A stretch of DNA of 64,000 bases, from NCBI GenBank assembly GCA_964466315.1, contig CAYXNS010000006.1, forward strand, positions 18,583-82,582, read 5' to 3'. This DNA is from SMWC01 sp964466315 (GTDB lineage: Bacteria; Pseudomonadota; Gammaproteobacteria; Steroidobacterales; Rariloculaceae). Of this stretch, positions 53,819 through 62,620 are shown piece after piece. The notes beneath the pieces are model-generated. The model was given only the letters and a program-made list of their open reading frames with translations, made no database searches and was not told the DNA's origin. A program made the translations under genes and the position numbers. Each line of letters starts with the position of its first letter. Within the stretch, counting starts at the first letter, position 1.

Positions 53819-54745
53819 ATGGCCTTTTCGAGCAAAATGAACCGGCGCACCTTTATCGAGTTGGCTGCGTCTTCGGCCGTCGCGGTCACTGCATCCACGA
53901 AGGCCCGGGCGCAGCAATACCGCATACCGACACGGCCGATTCCCGCTACCGGCGAACAGCTTCCGGTGATCGGCCTCGGCACGGCGGACGAGTTCGATTA
54001 CATGCCGCTGGACGGTGGCGAAGAACTCAAGACCGTTATCTGGACGCTGCTCGAGCAAGGCGGCACGATCGTCGATACGTCGCCGGCCTACCGAAACGCC
54101 GAGGCCGTGGTCGGTCAATTACTCGGAGAGATGGGGCTGGTCGACTCCGTATTCCTCTCGACGAAAATCCGGACAAGCGGTGCCGATGCGGGCATAGACT
54201 CGCTGGAGCACTCGCAGACGCGGCTCCGGACACAACAATTCGACGTCGTCTTCGTACACGATCTCGTGGACGTTCACACGCAGCTGGCCAATATCCGAAC
54301 ATGGCGCGATGCAGGGCGAGTCCGCTACATCGGCGTTTCGACATCGGAATTGCCACACTTCGACGACATGGAAGCACTCATCAATTCCGCGGAACTCGAC
54401 TTCATCCAGATCAATTACGGTGTCGCGGATACGCTCGCCGGGGAGCGAGTCATACCGGCGGCCGCCGACCGCGGCGTCGCAGTCATGATCAACAGCCCGT
54501 TCGGCGACGGCCGTTACTTCGAGCGTGTCAGAGGTCACGAACTGCCGGACTGGGCGGACGAGTTCGATTGTGAGAGCTGGGCGCAATTCTCGCTGAAGTA
54601 CATCCTCGCTAATTCCGACGTTACCTGCGTAATTCCGGCGACCAGTAACCCCGCGCACCTGATCGACAATGCCAGAGCCGGCTCTGGAAGGCTGCCCGAC
54701 ACCGCTATGCGCAGGCGGATGACCGAGTACCTGCGCGATCTCTAA
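53819..54745 (+). CDS. TAT-exported aldo/keto reductase
   Basis: This 308-residue protein has a twin-arginine signal (MNRRTFIELAAS, then an Ala-rich segment ending KARAQQ) followed by a complete aldo/keto reductase barrel. The catalytic tetrad is visible as Asp and Tyr in VDTSPAYRNAE, Lys in LSTKIR and His in VFVHDLVD. These enzymes use NADPH; export by TAT implies that the cofactor is loaded before transport. A second Met at residue 7 is the better start for a TAT signal. It is next to the XdhC pair on the same strand, 80 nt away. Confidence 0.88.
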   Translation: MAFSSKMNRRTFIELAASSAVAVTASTKARAQQYRIPTRPIPATGEQLPVIGLGTADEFDYMPLDGGEELKTVIWTLLEQGGTIVDTSPAYRNAEAVVGQLLGEMGLVDSVFLSTKIRTSGADAGIDSLEHSQTRLRTQQFDVVFVHDLVDVHTQLANIRTWRDAGRVRYIGVSTSELPHFDDMEALINSAELDFIQINYGVADTLAGERVIPAAADRGVAVMINSPFGDGRYFERVRGHELPDWADEFDCESWAQFSLKYILANSDVTCVIPATSNPAHLIDNARAGSGRLPDTAMRRRMTEYLRDL

Positions 54746-54822
54746 CGTCTGTCGTAACCCTTTAGAGTGAGTTGCCCATCTATTCGCGAGTGATGATATG
54801 AACCCAGTCGTACACCGATCTA

Positions 54823-54853
54823 TTAAAAAAGGGATCTGGCCCCATTTTTTCAG
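54823..54853. terminator. Bidirectional hairpin, copy 2 of the dispersed GGG/CCC repeat
   Basis: TTAAAAAAGGGATCTGGCCCC plus ATTTTTTCAG. The 19 bp at 54825-54843 are the exact reverse complement of 14732-14750. The AAAAAAGGG/CCC-TTTTTT stem can terminate in both directions and lies after the plus-strand reductase gene. Its CAG end supplies the TGA stop of the neighbouring minus-strand remnant. Confidence 0.65.
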
Positions 54854-55045
54854 TTCGGCTTCGATGGCGATGTCGTGAGGCGTGATACCGCGGCCGTCGC
54901 GAGTTCTTCGACTACGGCTCGTTGGGCCGGCGTCAGGTCCTCCGCGGCGATCGACGGCATTCAATACTGTGCCTGCGCACCCGCGCAAACGCAGATCGAA
55001 CTCCAGAGCAGCAGGCGAGCCCGTAGCCCGCGCAGGTCAGCTCAG
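54850..55045 (-). pseudogene. Truncated exported carboxymuconolactone decarboxylase-like remnant
   Basis: On the minus strand a signal-like stretch (RGLRARLLLWSSICVCAGAQ then AQY) ends in a TGA, and from the ATG at 54960 the frame reads MPSIAAEDLTPAQRAVVEEL then ATAAVSRLTTSPSKPN, stopping inside the hairpin repeat at 54850-54852. The IAAEDLTPAQRAVVEEL segment resembles the N terminus of carboxymuconolactone decarboxylase (AhpD-like) proteins. The rest of the domain is absent. The sequence is presumably cut by the repeat insertion. The family call is tentative. Confidence 0.45.
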
Positions 55046-55048
55046 CTT

Positions 55049-56104
55049 CTACTGCCCGACGACGGGATTCGTGAGGGTGCCGATACTCTCGATCGAACAC
55101 ACGGCGACGTCGCCGTCCTTCATGTAAATCGGTGTGTCGCGCGCGGTGCCGACACCCGACGGGCTACCCATCGCAAAGGCGTCGCCCGGTCGCATCGTCG
55201 CAATGTGCGAGACATAACTCAACATGTCGAAGGTGTTGTGAGTCATGTTAGCCGTATTGGAGTCCTGCATGACGGTGCCGCTGAGCGTCAGCGTCTGTTC
55301 GAGCACATGCGGGTCCGCGACGAATTCCTTGGGAACGATAAACGGGCCGAGCGGCGCGAACGTATCGTGGTTCTTTTGCAGGAACCAGTCCGTGCCCATG
55401 CGGCCGTCGCCGCGGCCGCCGCGATCGGAGACGTCGTTTTCGAGCGTATAGCCGAAGATGTAGTCCTCCGCATCGTCCGGCGCGACGCGACTCGCGGGGG
55501 TGCCGATCACTGCCGCGAGTTCGCATTCCCAATCCAGGTTCGTACGCTGCGGCGGGATGCGGATCGCCTCCCCGTCCGCGATGACCGTCGACGCCATCTT
55601 GAGGAAGATGTAGGGATTCTGGCGGGTATCGCCTCGCTCACGCTCCCAGATGCCCGGAATCGGGTCCGGCGCCGGCGGCTCCGGCGGCGCCGCGCCCATG
55701 GCATTACGCCGCGCCATCTCGGCGGCATGCAACGAGTAGTTCGACGCCGCGTTATAGATAACGTTGGGAATGATCGGCGGCAGTATCGTCACGCCATCGA
55801 CGTCCTTGATATACCCGGCCTCCACGCCTCCAGCCGCGGCCTCCGCGATCTCGCCAAGCCGTGGTCGAACTTCATCGTAGCGGTCGATGAGTCCGTGCAT
55901 ATCCGCGGGAATGGCCGGTTTCTCCCCCGGCATCGCGGCACTGGCCCGCGTGATATCGACGACGATGCTGTCGTCGATAACGAGTCCGAGATAGGGCTCA
56001 CCGCCGTCCTGGAACGTCCCGAGCTTGAACGGCTGTACATTCTGGGCAGCGAGATGGACCGGCAGCATCAACGTGATGGCGAGTAGAAGGTAAATGCGTT
56101 TCAT
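55049..56104 (-). CDS. Exported fumarylacetoacetate hydrolase-family protein (1)
   Basis: This 351-residue protein has a Sec signal peptide (MKRIYLLLAITLMLPVHLAA-Q). The FAH domain (about 100-345) has metal-binding acidic residues in LDWECELAAVIG and ENDVSDRGGR, and the NYSLHAAEMARR and FLQKNHDTFAPLGPFIVP segments. FAH enzymes cleave C-C bonds of acylpyruvates or decarboxylate or isomerise related diketo acids, and are normally cytoplasmic. It is paralogous to the next gene, 113 nt upstream on the same strand. The secreted state is unusual. Confidence 0.88.
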   Translation of the reverse strand: MKRIYLLLAITLMLPVHLAAQNVQPFKLGTFQDGGEPYLGLVIDDSIVVDITRASAAMPGEKPAIPADMHGLIDRYDEVRPRLGEIAEAAAGGVEAGYIKDVDGVTILPPIIPNVIYNAASNYSLHAAEMARRNAMGAAPPEPPAPDPIPGIWERERGDTRQNPYIFLKMASTVIADGEAIRIPPQRTNLDWECELAAVIGTPASRVAPDDAEDYIFGYTLENDVSDRGGRGDGRMGTDWFLQKNHDTFAPLGPFIVPKEFVADPHVLEQTLTLSGTVMQDSNTANMTHNTFDMLSYVSHIATMRPGDAFAMGSPSGVGTARDTPIYMKDGDVAVCSIESIGTLTNPVVGQ

Positions 56105-56217
56105 GAATCACCCCCGTGATCGTTATCGTGAGCCCAGCGTGCCACAAGCCGACCAAAGCCGCCATAGGCGCGCCGGCCGGTAGCCCCGAAAGGGCCACCG
56201 GCCGGTCACAGCCTGGA

Positions 56218-57360
56218 TTATTGGGCGTAGCTACTGACCGCGGGCAGGTAGGAGCCCGTCCGCTCGGACGGCGCGTCTTCGCCCACGACCGGGTGAATCA
56301 GTGTGCCGATACCGTCAATGCTCGCCTCGATCGTCTCGCCGGGCTGCAGGAAGCGCTGCTCGCCGCGGACGGCCGTGCCAGCACCCGTCCCGCCGGACGT
56401 CCCATTGTTGATCACGTCGCCGGGATACAGCGTGATGATCGACGAGCCGTACTCGATGATCTCGTAGATCGAGTGGATCATGTCGCCGGGACCGGCTTGC
56501 TGCATGATCTGGCCGTCGACCTCGAGCCGCTGCTCGAGGCGGACCATCGGGTCGCCGTAGAACTCTTTCGGCACGATCCACGGGCCGAGCGGCGCGAACG
56601 TATCGTGACCCTTGCCGACCAGCCAGTCCGAACCCGGCCGGGAATCCGGCGGGCGTCCGCCGCGGTCGGAGATATCGATACTGACCATGTAACCGAAGAT
56701 GTAGTCGGCAGCATCGGCGGCGGACACGTACTTGGCCGTGCGGCCCACCACGATCGAGAGCTCGACCTCCCAATCGATGCGATCGCGGCCGTAAGGAATG
56801 ATGACGGCATCACCCTGGCCGATGACCGCGCCCTGCGTCGGTTTGATGAACAAATAAGGAATTCCGCGAGTCGCGCGTCGACGCTCGGCCGCGGCCCTTT
56901 GCTCCTCAGGCGTGTTCGCTTCTTCGACGTGGCTGTAGAAATTCACGGCCGCGTTGAGCATCTTACCCGGCATGAGCGGTGCGAGCATGCGCACGTCGTC
57001 CACGTCGTACACGTAGCTCGGGCGCCCTCGCCCCGTTAGGCTCGCGTTGTTGACGAGATCGTTGACGATCTCATAAAGACGGAACTTCAGGCCGTATTCG
57101 TACTGGCCGATGAGCCCAATCATGTCTTCCGGTATCGTCACGCTCGGATATGATGGATCGCGCTGCAACTCTTCGTTCGCCGCATCGAGCTCGACGATCA
57201 GCTCGTCCCGGAGGACGATACCGATCTCCTGCACACCGTCGATTTCGAAAGTACCGAGTTTGAACGGCTCCACGCTCGTCCCTCCTGGTCCGACTTGGGC
57301 GAAGGTGATGCCGGAGACCAGAAAAGTCGCGAGCGCGACAAGAATTAACTTAGCTCGCAT
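56218..57360 (-). CDS. Exported fumarylacetoacetate hydrolase-family protein (2)
   Basis: This 380-residue protein has a Sec signal (MRAKLILVALATFLVSGITFAQ). The FAH domain carries the acidic metal motif IDWEVELSIVVG and SIDISDRGGR and the segments NFYSHVEEAN and GKGHDTFAPLGPWIVP. It shares the same layout with its neighbour at 55049-56104, including the mature N terminus (VEPFKLGTFE against VQPFKLGTFQ), so the pair arose by tandem duplication. Both would act on a diketo or cyclic acid in the periplasm. Confidence 0.88.
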   Translation of the reverse strand: MRAKLILVALATFLVSGITFAQVGPGGTSVEPFKLGTFEIDGVQEIGIVLRDELIVELDAANEELQRDPSYPSVTIPEDMIGLIGQYEYGLKFRLYEIVNDLVNNASLTGRGRPSYVYDVDDVRMLAPLMPGKMLNAAVNFYSHVEEANTPEEQRAAAERRRATRGIPYLFIKPTQGAVIGQGDAVIIPYGRDRIDWEVELSIVVGRTAKYVSAADAADYIFGYMVSIDISDRGGRPPDSRPGSDWLVGKGHDTFAPLGPWIVPKEFYGDPMVRLEQRLEVDGQIMQQAGPGDMIHSIYEIIEYGSSIITLYPGDVINNGTSGGTGAGTAVRGEQRFLQPGETIEASIDGIGTLIHPVVGEDAPSERTGSYLPAVSSYAQ

Positions 57361-57545
57361 GTTGATTACTCCCCGTTATTTTTCGTGTGTGTAATCGAAG
57401 ACTCGCTAATCACTCTGACTTCTAGCCAGACGCCTGTCAAGCGACTCACGATGCCGCGTTACCGCGGGGTCCGAGCCGCGATTGTGCGGAGTTACTCGGG
57501 ATTTTCGCAGTCCTAGCGCCCTACGATGATTTCCGGCCACCAGAC

Positions 57546-57908
57546 CTAGTAGCGCGTCAACTCGAACGGGTGCGTAAAGGTCTCCGGGTCAGAAATTAAT
57601 CTTCTGTAATCCAGCCGGTTCTCGTCCGCGCTGAGCGTGAATCGCTCGACGAGGTTGATGTTCGGACTCTGCGGCGTACCCCGGTCGTCGAAATCCGGCG
57701 CGTCGATATGCGTGGTCTCAACGACAAGCGTGCTTCCCTCCCACCGACCCGTGGAATAGCCGAGCAGCGACAGCTCGGACGGCGGTGCGTTTGCATCGGC
57801 GTTCACGTGCACGAACCGCTCGGCGTCGTCTTCTTCGGGATTGATGACGATGTCGACACCGCACCGGGCGAACTCGATCGGCACCAGCGTGACGATCGAT
57901 GACTTCAT
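57546..57908 (-). pseudogene. C-terminal fragment of a DUF6152-relative protein
   Basis: From the ATG at 57908 (MKSSIVTLVPIEFARCGVDI) the frame encodes 120 residues with LLGYSTGRWEGSTLVVETTH and LVERFTLSADENRLDYRRLI, the C-terminal module also found at 21023-22033 and 47388-48071. The signal peptide and N-terminal domain are lacking, so it is most likely a 5'-truncated remnant. A short stand-alone protein cannot be excluded. Confidence 0.55.
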
Positions 57909-58157
57909 ATTCCGAACTCGAATTATCTTTCCGTGCTCACAGAAACGCCGCATCTATCGACACCCGAGTAATGCATGAGTTTCCGCCCTCTTTTCTGATC
58001 CGTACGGACCGGTCTGCGGAGTTTCTGCGGAGTCGCCGTATAATAGGCGAGAAAGCACTCCTAGACCGAGTCTACCGAATACGAACCATAGCTAACCGAT
58101 AGACCATGATTCCAGTTGATTGATCCCTGCCGTTATCACCCCCCCGAGGATCCCCGG

Positions 58158-59858
58158 ATGACACCAGCAAGACAAGCAATCGCCGCAACACTGATAACGC
58201 TCGGAGCGATCGCCGGGATGCACGCACAAGAAGCACCCGACACGATCTTGTTAAACGGCAAGATCGTCACGGTCGACGACTACTTCTCAATCCAGCAAGC
58301 CGTCGCAATTACAGGACAACGAATCGCCGCAGTTGGCGACGATGAGACGATTCAAGCGCTCGTGGGACCGGACACGGAAGTCGTGGATCTGGACGGCCGG
58401 ACCATCATCCCGGGCCTCATCGAAAACCACCTTCATGTGATCCGGGCGACGGAATACTGGCCGAATGAGGCACGACTTGACGGGATCACGAGCCGCGTCG
58501 CGGCACTGGCGCATCTGGAAGAAAAAGCGGCATCGCTTCCCGAGGGTGAGTGGCTCATGTCGCTCGGCGGATGGACGGAGAACCAGTTCGTCGGCAATAG
58601 AGCGGATTTTACGCTGGCGGAGCTCGATGAGATCTCGCCGGGCAGACCGGCATTTGTCCAGTCCGTCTACGACCATGCCTTCGCCAATACGACCTGGTTC
58701 GAGGAGATGGATATTCCATTGAACGCGACTCGCGAGCAGCGTACGGCTGCAACCGGGCTCGCCTCTCACGTCGTTCGTGACGAACTCGGCCGCGCGACCG
58801 GCCGGTTGAACGGCGGCTTTTCCATGGTGGCGCTGGCGATCGAGCGCTTCCCGCCAGTGTCGGAACAGCGGCAGATGGAAGCGATCCAGACCGCCTACTC
58901 CTATCTGAACAGCATCGGGCTCACGACCGTCTACGATCCCGGTGGCGTCGGTATCAACAGGGAGAGCTATACGCGAATACGGACGCTCGCGGATGATGGC
59001 GGCGCAACGCTTCGTGTATTTCACACGCTCGGCGGCGGCGTCCCTTCTACGCCGGAGGAAGCCCGGTCCGTCGCCGAAGAGATCCGGGAGGCGCGCCCGT
59101 TTCAGGGTAGTGAGATGGTGGACCTCATCGCCGTCGGCGAGATCTACTACGGCCCATTTCACTGGGATAGCCTGCTCGACCCGACGACGCCCACCGCTGA
59201 AGATATCGAAGCCGCGACGAACATCCTGGTAGCGGCCGCCGAGGGCGGCTGGTCGTTGCAGACGCATGCGTCGCAGCCCGAGACCATCGATCTCCTGCTC
59301 GACGTCATGATGGAGGTTAACGAGGAATTCCCGCTGCGGCAGCTGCGCTGGTCGGTTACGCACGCCGATCTCGTGGGGGCGGAGCAGATCGAACGCATGC
59401 GGCATCTGGGGATGAATCTGCAGCTCCGCAGCATCTCGGTGCTGACACAGCCGCAGCGTTACCGTCTTCTCGAGGAGATAGGTGAGGCCGGCCTGCACGT
59501 ACCACCGCTGCGCCTAGTGCAGAACTCGGGTATCCCGTGGGGCCTCGGAACCGACGGGACGAAAGCCAACCAGATCAATCCATTCGTGACGCTGTGGTGG
59601 GCCGTGACGGGGCTGGCCTTGAACGGCGACACCGTGTTGACTGAGACATTGGCTCGCGAGGAGGCGTTGATCGCACACACGCGTTCGAACGCCTATCTGT
59701 TGTTTCAGGAGGGCAATATCGGCGCGATTGAACCCGGGCTACTGGCCGACATGCTCGTCCTCGATCGCGACTACCTTACGGTACCCGAGCAAGAGATAAA
59801 GGACATACTGCCTGTCGCAACATTCGTCGGTGGTGAGATCGTCTACGGGACCCTGTAA
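58158..59858 (+). CDS. Exported YtcJ-like amidohydrolase (second copy)
   Basis: From the ATG at 58158 this is a 566-residue protein with a signal peptide ending GMHA-Q. It shows DTILLNGKIVTVDDYFSIQQ, the metal HxH in LIENHLHVIRA, the LQTHASQP segment and a C-terminal block (EEALIAHTRSNAYLLF, DMLVLDRDYLTVP) nearly matching the amidohydrolase at 27993-29609. The two are paralogues in the same window. It is a probable periplasmic hydrolase; the substrate is unknown. A longer start at 58116 adds only unsupported residues. Confidence 0.88.
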   Translation: MTPARQAIAATLITLGAIAGMHAQEAPDTILLNGKIVTVDDYFSIQQAVAITGQRIAAVGDDETIQALVGPDTEVVDLDGRTIIPGLIENHLHVIRATEYWPNEARLDGITSRVAALAHLEEKAASLPEGEWLMSLGGWTENQFVGNRADFTLAELDEISPGRPAFVQSVYDHAFANTTWFEEMDIPLNATREQRTAATGLASHVVRDELGRATGRLNGGFSMVALAIERFPPVSEQRQMEAIQTAYSYLNSIGLTTVYDPGGVGINRESYTRIRTLADDGGATLRVFHTLGGGVPSTPEEARSVAEEIREARPFQGSEMVDLIAVGEIYYGPFHWDSLLDPTTPTAEDIEAATNILVAAAEGGWSLQTHASQPETIDLLLDVMMEVNEEFPLRQLRWSVTHADLVGAEQIERMRHLGMNLQLRSISVLTQPQRYRLLEEIGEAGLHVPPLRLVQNSGIPWGLGTDGTKANQINPFVTLWWAVTGLALNGDTVLTETLAREEALIAHTRSNAYLLFQEGNIGAIEPGLLADMLVLDRDYLTVPEQEIKDILPVATFVGGEIVYGTL

Positions 59859-59953
59859 CCACACGGCGAAGGCTGTTCGTGCTGTGAGTTCCGCGTAAGC
59901 AGGTCTCGGTTATCACCGATTGCTGGCCTGAGATCGAACCAACGACACTGACT

Positions 59954-60355
59954 ATGGTGAGAATTGCAATAATTGTCGTCGCGCTGCCGTTCATCGCGGT
60001 GGGCTGCGCCAATGAACCGGTCGTCCAATTATCGGATATGGATCTCTATCTCGACTACTGCGCATCCTGTCACGGCGCCAACGGAGAGAGCAATGGTCCG
60101 GTTGCGAGCGTCATACAGGCGCAGTTCCTAACCTTCGAGTCCTGACTGAGCATAATAACGGGACCTTCCCCGCAGAAGCCCTAACGGAGTACATCGACGG
60201 CCGAACGGCTGTCGCCGCGCATGAGGATCGTCGCATGCCGGTCTGGGGGGGAAGTGTTCAACTGGACCGATGGCGACGACCCCGAGGCCGAGGCGACCGC
60301 TCGTGCTACGATTAACAGATTGCTCGAGTTCATCCACTCGATACAGGAACCTTAG
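59954..60355 (+). pseudogene. Cytochrome c lipoprotein gene with two compensating frameshifts
   Basis: The 5' part encodes a lipoprotein signal (FIAVGC) and CASCHGANGES, then hits TGA at 60143-60145. In the +1 frame the domain continues (LRVLTEHNNGTFPAEALTEY, IDGRTAV, RRMPVWGG). After a run of seven G (about 60244-60250) the original frame resumes with VFNWTDGDDPEAEATARATI and ends at TAG 60353-60355. A missing base near 60130 and one extra G explain everything. It is either a fresh pseudogene or two sequencing errors. Confidence 0.75.
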
Positions 60356-60359
60356 GAAT

Positions 60360-60881
60360 ATGATGCGCCGAAATACTTCTTTTCAGCTATACGCGTGGAC
60401 GCTGTTTCTCGGCGCGTTCGTCTTCGGTACCTCGCTCGCTCAGCAGGGCGAACTGCGCAACCGCATGGAGCCGCACGAAAACCTCACGACCTCGGGCCAG
60501 CCGAATCTCGACTCGCTGGAGTCGCTGGCCGAATCGGGCTATACGACGATAATTGATCTACGCCGCCCGGAAGAGAGCCGCGGAATCGACGAGCAGGCCG
60601 CCGTGGAAGGCCTCGGGATGTCATACATCAACCTGCCCGTGGACGGCGCGAACGGCATCAATTACGAGAATGCCGCTGCGCTGAATCGCTTCCTGTCCGG
60701 TGCCAACGGTCCGGTTCTCGTACACTGCGGGAGCGGTAACCGGGCCGGCGCCCTGTTAGCGTTGACGGAGAAACTCAACGGCGCCGACAACGAAGCCGCG
60801 CTTGCTTTTGGTCGCGAGGCGGGTCTGACCGGATTGGAGCCGACCGTCCGGGAACGATTGGAGAACCCCGGGACCGAATAG
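60360..60881 (+). CDS. Exported DSP/DUF442-type phosphatase-like protein
   Basis: From the ATG at 60360 this is a 173-residue protein with a signal peptide (ending TSLAQ). It contains the DUF442/dual-specificity-phosphatase-like fold: LTTSGQPNLDSLESLAESGY, TIIDLRRPEES and the P-loop VHCGSGNRAGAL with the C-x5-R active site. Relatives act as phosphatases or sulfurtransferase-associated proteins. A periplasmic location is unusual for such a domain. It lies 4 nt after the damaged cytochrome c gene. Confidence 0.82.
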   Translation: MMRRNTSFQLYAWTLFLGAFVFGTSLAQQGELRNRMEPHENLTTSGQPNLDSLESLAESGYTTIIDLRRPEESRGIDEQAAVEGLGMSYINLPVDGANGINYENAAALNRFLSGANGPVLVHCGSGNRAGALLALTEKLNGADNEAALAFGREAGLTGLEPTVRERLENPGTE

Positions 60882-60941
60882 GTCATAGGCTACCCAGGCC
60901 GACATTCCCGATTCTAGCGCTGTCGAGCGTGACCGCCCACT

Positions 60942-62020
60942 TTACGGCCTGACCCTGACGTATTTCTGCAGTCTCCGTGGACGGGGCTCACCCGCATACA
61001 TATTACCCTCGCGGTCGACCGCGACGAATTCGGCGCCATTACCCATCGGCGAGCGCGGATCTCCCCATTGATAGAGGACGAACGCGGTCACCCATCCCCT
61101 CTCCGCGTCTCCGATCCTGATCCCCATCTCCCAGCCGGGGTTCTGCAGGTCATCAGACTCTGAGTCCGCCACGTAGATCTGATCGTTGTTGTCGAAGTAG
61201 ATACCGCTTGGGCGCCCGAATTGAGTCCAGGTAGCGAGATGGTTGCCTTCCTGATCAAAGAGCTGAACGCGATTGTTCGATCGGTCGGCCACAAATAATC
61301 GCCCGCGTGAGTCGATCGCGAGTGCGTGGATGGTCCGGAATTCACCCGGGCCGTAGCCTGTTTGCCCCCAGGCCATGATGTACGTCCCATCGCTCGAGTA
61401 CTTGACGATGCGGTTGTTCGTATCGTCACCGTGCCCGTCCGCGATGAAAATACTGCCGTCGTCGCCGACGACCACGTCGCTCGGCGCGTTGAAATGCGAG
61501 TCGTCGTTGCCGGCAACGCCGGCCTCGCCCAGCGTCATGAGCACNNNNNNNNNNCGGGACTGAACTTGACGACAATATGGCCCCTGTTGCCCCCCGCCGG
61601 CCTACGCGGTTCGGCGATCGCGTCCGTGACCCAAACGTTGCCTGCCTGGTCGACGAAGATGCCGTGCGGCCAGATAAACATGCCTCCGCCGAAGCTCTCC
61701 ACGACCTTGCCGCCCAGATCGAACTTGATCACGGAGTCGAGGTCCGAATCGAGACACTCGTTACCGAAGCGTTCCGGAGCCGTCGCATCGCAGCGAATCA
61801 CTGCCCAGACATGCTGGCCATCGGAATCCATCGTCACACCGCCGACGGCGCCCATCTCCCTTCCACCCGGAAGTTGTGCCCAACCGTCGACGGCTCGGTA
61901 GGGATTAGGCAGAGCCTGGGAGAAGGCGATGTTCGTCGCGGTGCTCAATGCAATCGCTGCAAAAACGATAGATGCGCTGAGTCGATACGAAGTAGTTCCA
62001 GATTCGGTTCGTATAAACAT
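60942..62020 (-). CDS. Exported NHL-repeat six-bladed propeller protein (gene crosses an assembly gap)
   Basis: The N-terminal part (from 62020) has a signal peptide (ending IAFSQA) and two NHL repeats (IWPHGIFVDQAGNVWVTDA). After the N run, four more follow (NAPSDVVVGDDGSIFIADGH, HALAIDSRGRLFVADRSNNR, GRPSGIYFDNNDQIYVADS, AEFVAVDREGNMYAGE). The two parts are in different frames around 61545-61554; a gap of 8 nt would join ...VVKFSP to VLMTLG in one frame, fitting the usual SPDGK/E repeat edge. It is probably a periplasmic binding or enzyme propeller. Confidence 0.82.
61545..61554. other. Scaffold gap (10 N) within the NHL propeller gene
   Basis: Ten N between codons for ...KFSP plus one base and VLMTLG. 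Frame continuity needs a true length of 2 modulo 3 (8 or 11). Confidence 0.9.
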
Positions 62021-62153
62021 TTTGTTAGTCCTCTCATTAAACTGGCTTTCTTAGTGCCAGCATCACATCGTAGAGTGTCCGTATTGAGCGACGGTTCCGG
62101 AGATATGGACGGCCTGATGATGATGTGGAGAAAACATCCATCTACGCCGTCGT

Positions 62154-62474
62154 CTAACTTCGGAGAAGCTCCTCTTGTTCTTCGATAGTAGATTCAACGG
62201 CGAGCCTCACCCCGTTAGGAGTGGACTGACGCGCCAAAAGCGGCTCGACGTACGCTCTGACGTCATCCATCGACATCGGACCGTTGAGCTGGAAAAACAA
62301 TTCCTTGCGCTGTTGCAGAAGTTGATCGAAGGCCGGACCTGATGTCACCGGGTTCCCACCGTTCGCCTCAATCTCCGCTTCAAGAGCTTGGCATATCGGT
62401 ACCAAGTTTCTCAAGATAATGTCGATGTTTGGTCGCGATTTCGCTATGGCTTTCTTCTTGATCCACTCAAACAT
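62154..62474 (-). CDS. Hypothetical protein of the right-end cassette
   Basis: This 106-residue soluble, acidic, largely helical protein starts MFEWIKKKAIAKSRPNIDII. No motif or family was recognised. It is on the same strand as the cysteine-rich, ParC-like and ribbon-helix-helix genes to its right, and its codon choice is less GC-biased than that of the core genes, consistent with foreign origin. Confidence 0.6.
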   Translation of the reverse strand: MFEWIKKKAIAKSRPNIDIILRNLVPICQALEAEIEANGGNPVTSGPAFDQLLQQRKELFFQLNGPMSMDDVRAYVEPLLARQSTPNGVRLAVESTIEEQEELLRS

Positions 62475-62620
62475 AATGCTCTCCCAAATACGTGCTCCTT
62501 AGGCCAGCGCGGTCAAACAAGTTAATAGCCATGTGATGCCCTGAGATACACACCAGCGTACATTTTAGCTGTTGATCGACGGTTGCTTTCGACCATAGAC
62601 GAACACTGGCGATAAGGGTA

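Larger units (their letters stand above)
54746..55048. other. 303-nt region without an intact gene
   Basis: This gap between the reductase and the first FAH-family gene holds the hairpin repeat copy 2 and the decarboxylase-like remnant described separately. Nothing else was recognised in it. Confidence 0.6.

Noticed and set aside
54875..56086. 403-codon plus-strand open frame over the first FAH gene
   Set aside because: Antisense shadow of an FAH-family gene with a signal peptide and metal motif; the translation is Arg-rich and featureless.
58287..59498. 403-codon minus-strand open frame over the second amidohydrolase
   Set aside because: Antisense shadow; the opposite strand encodes an intact amidohydrolase.
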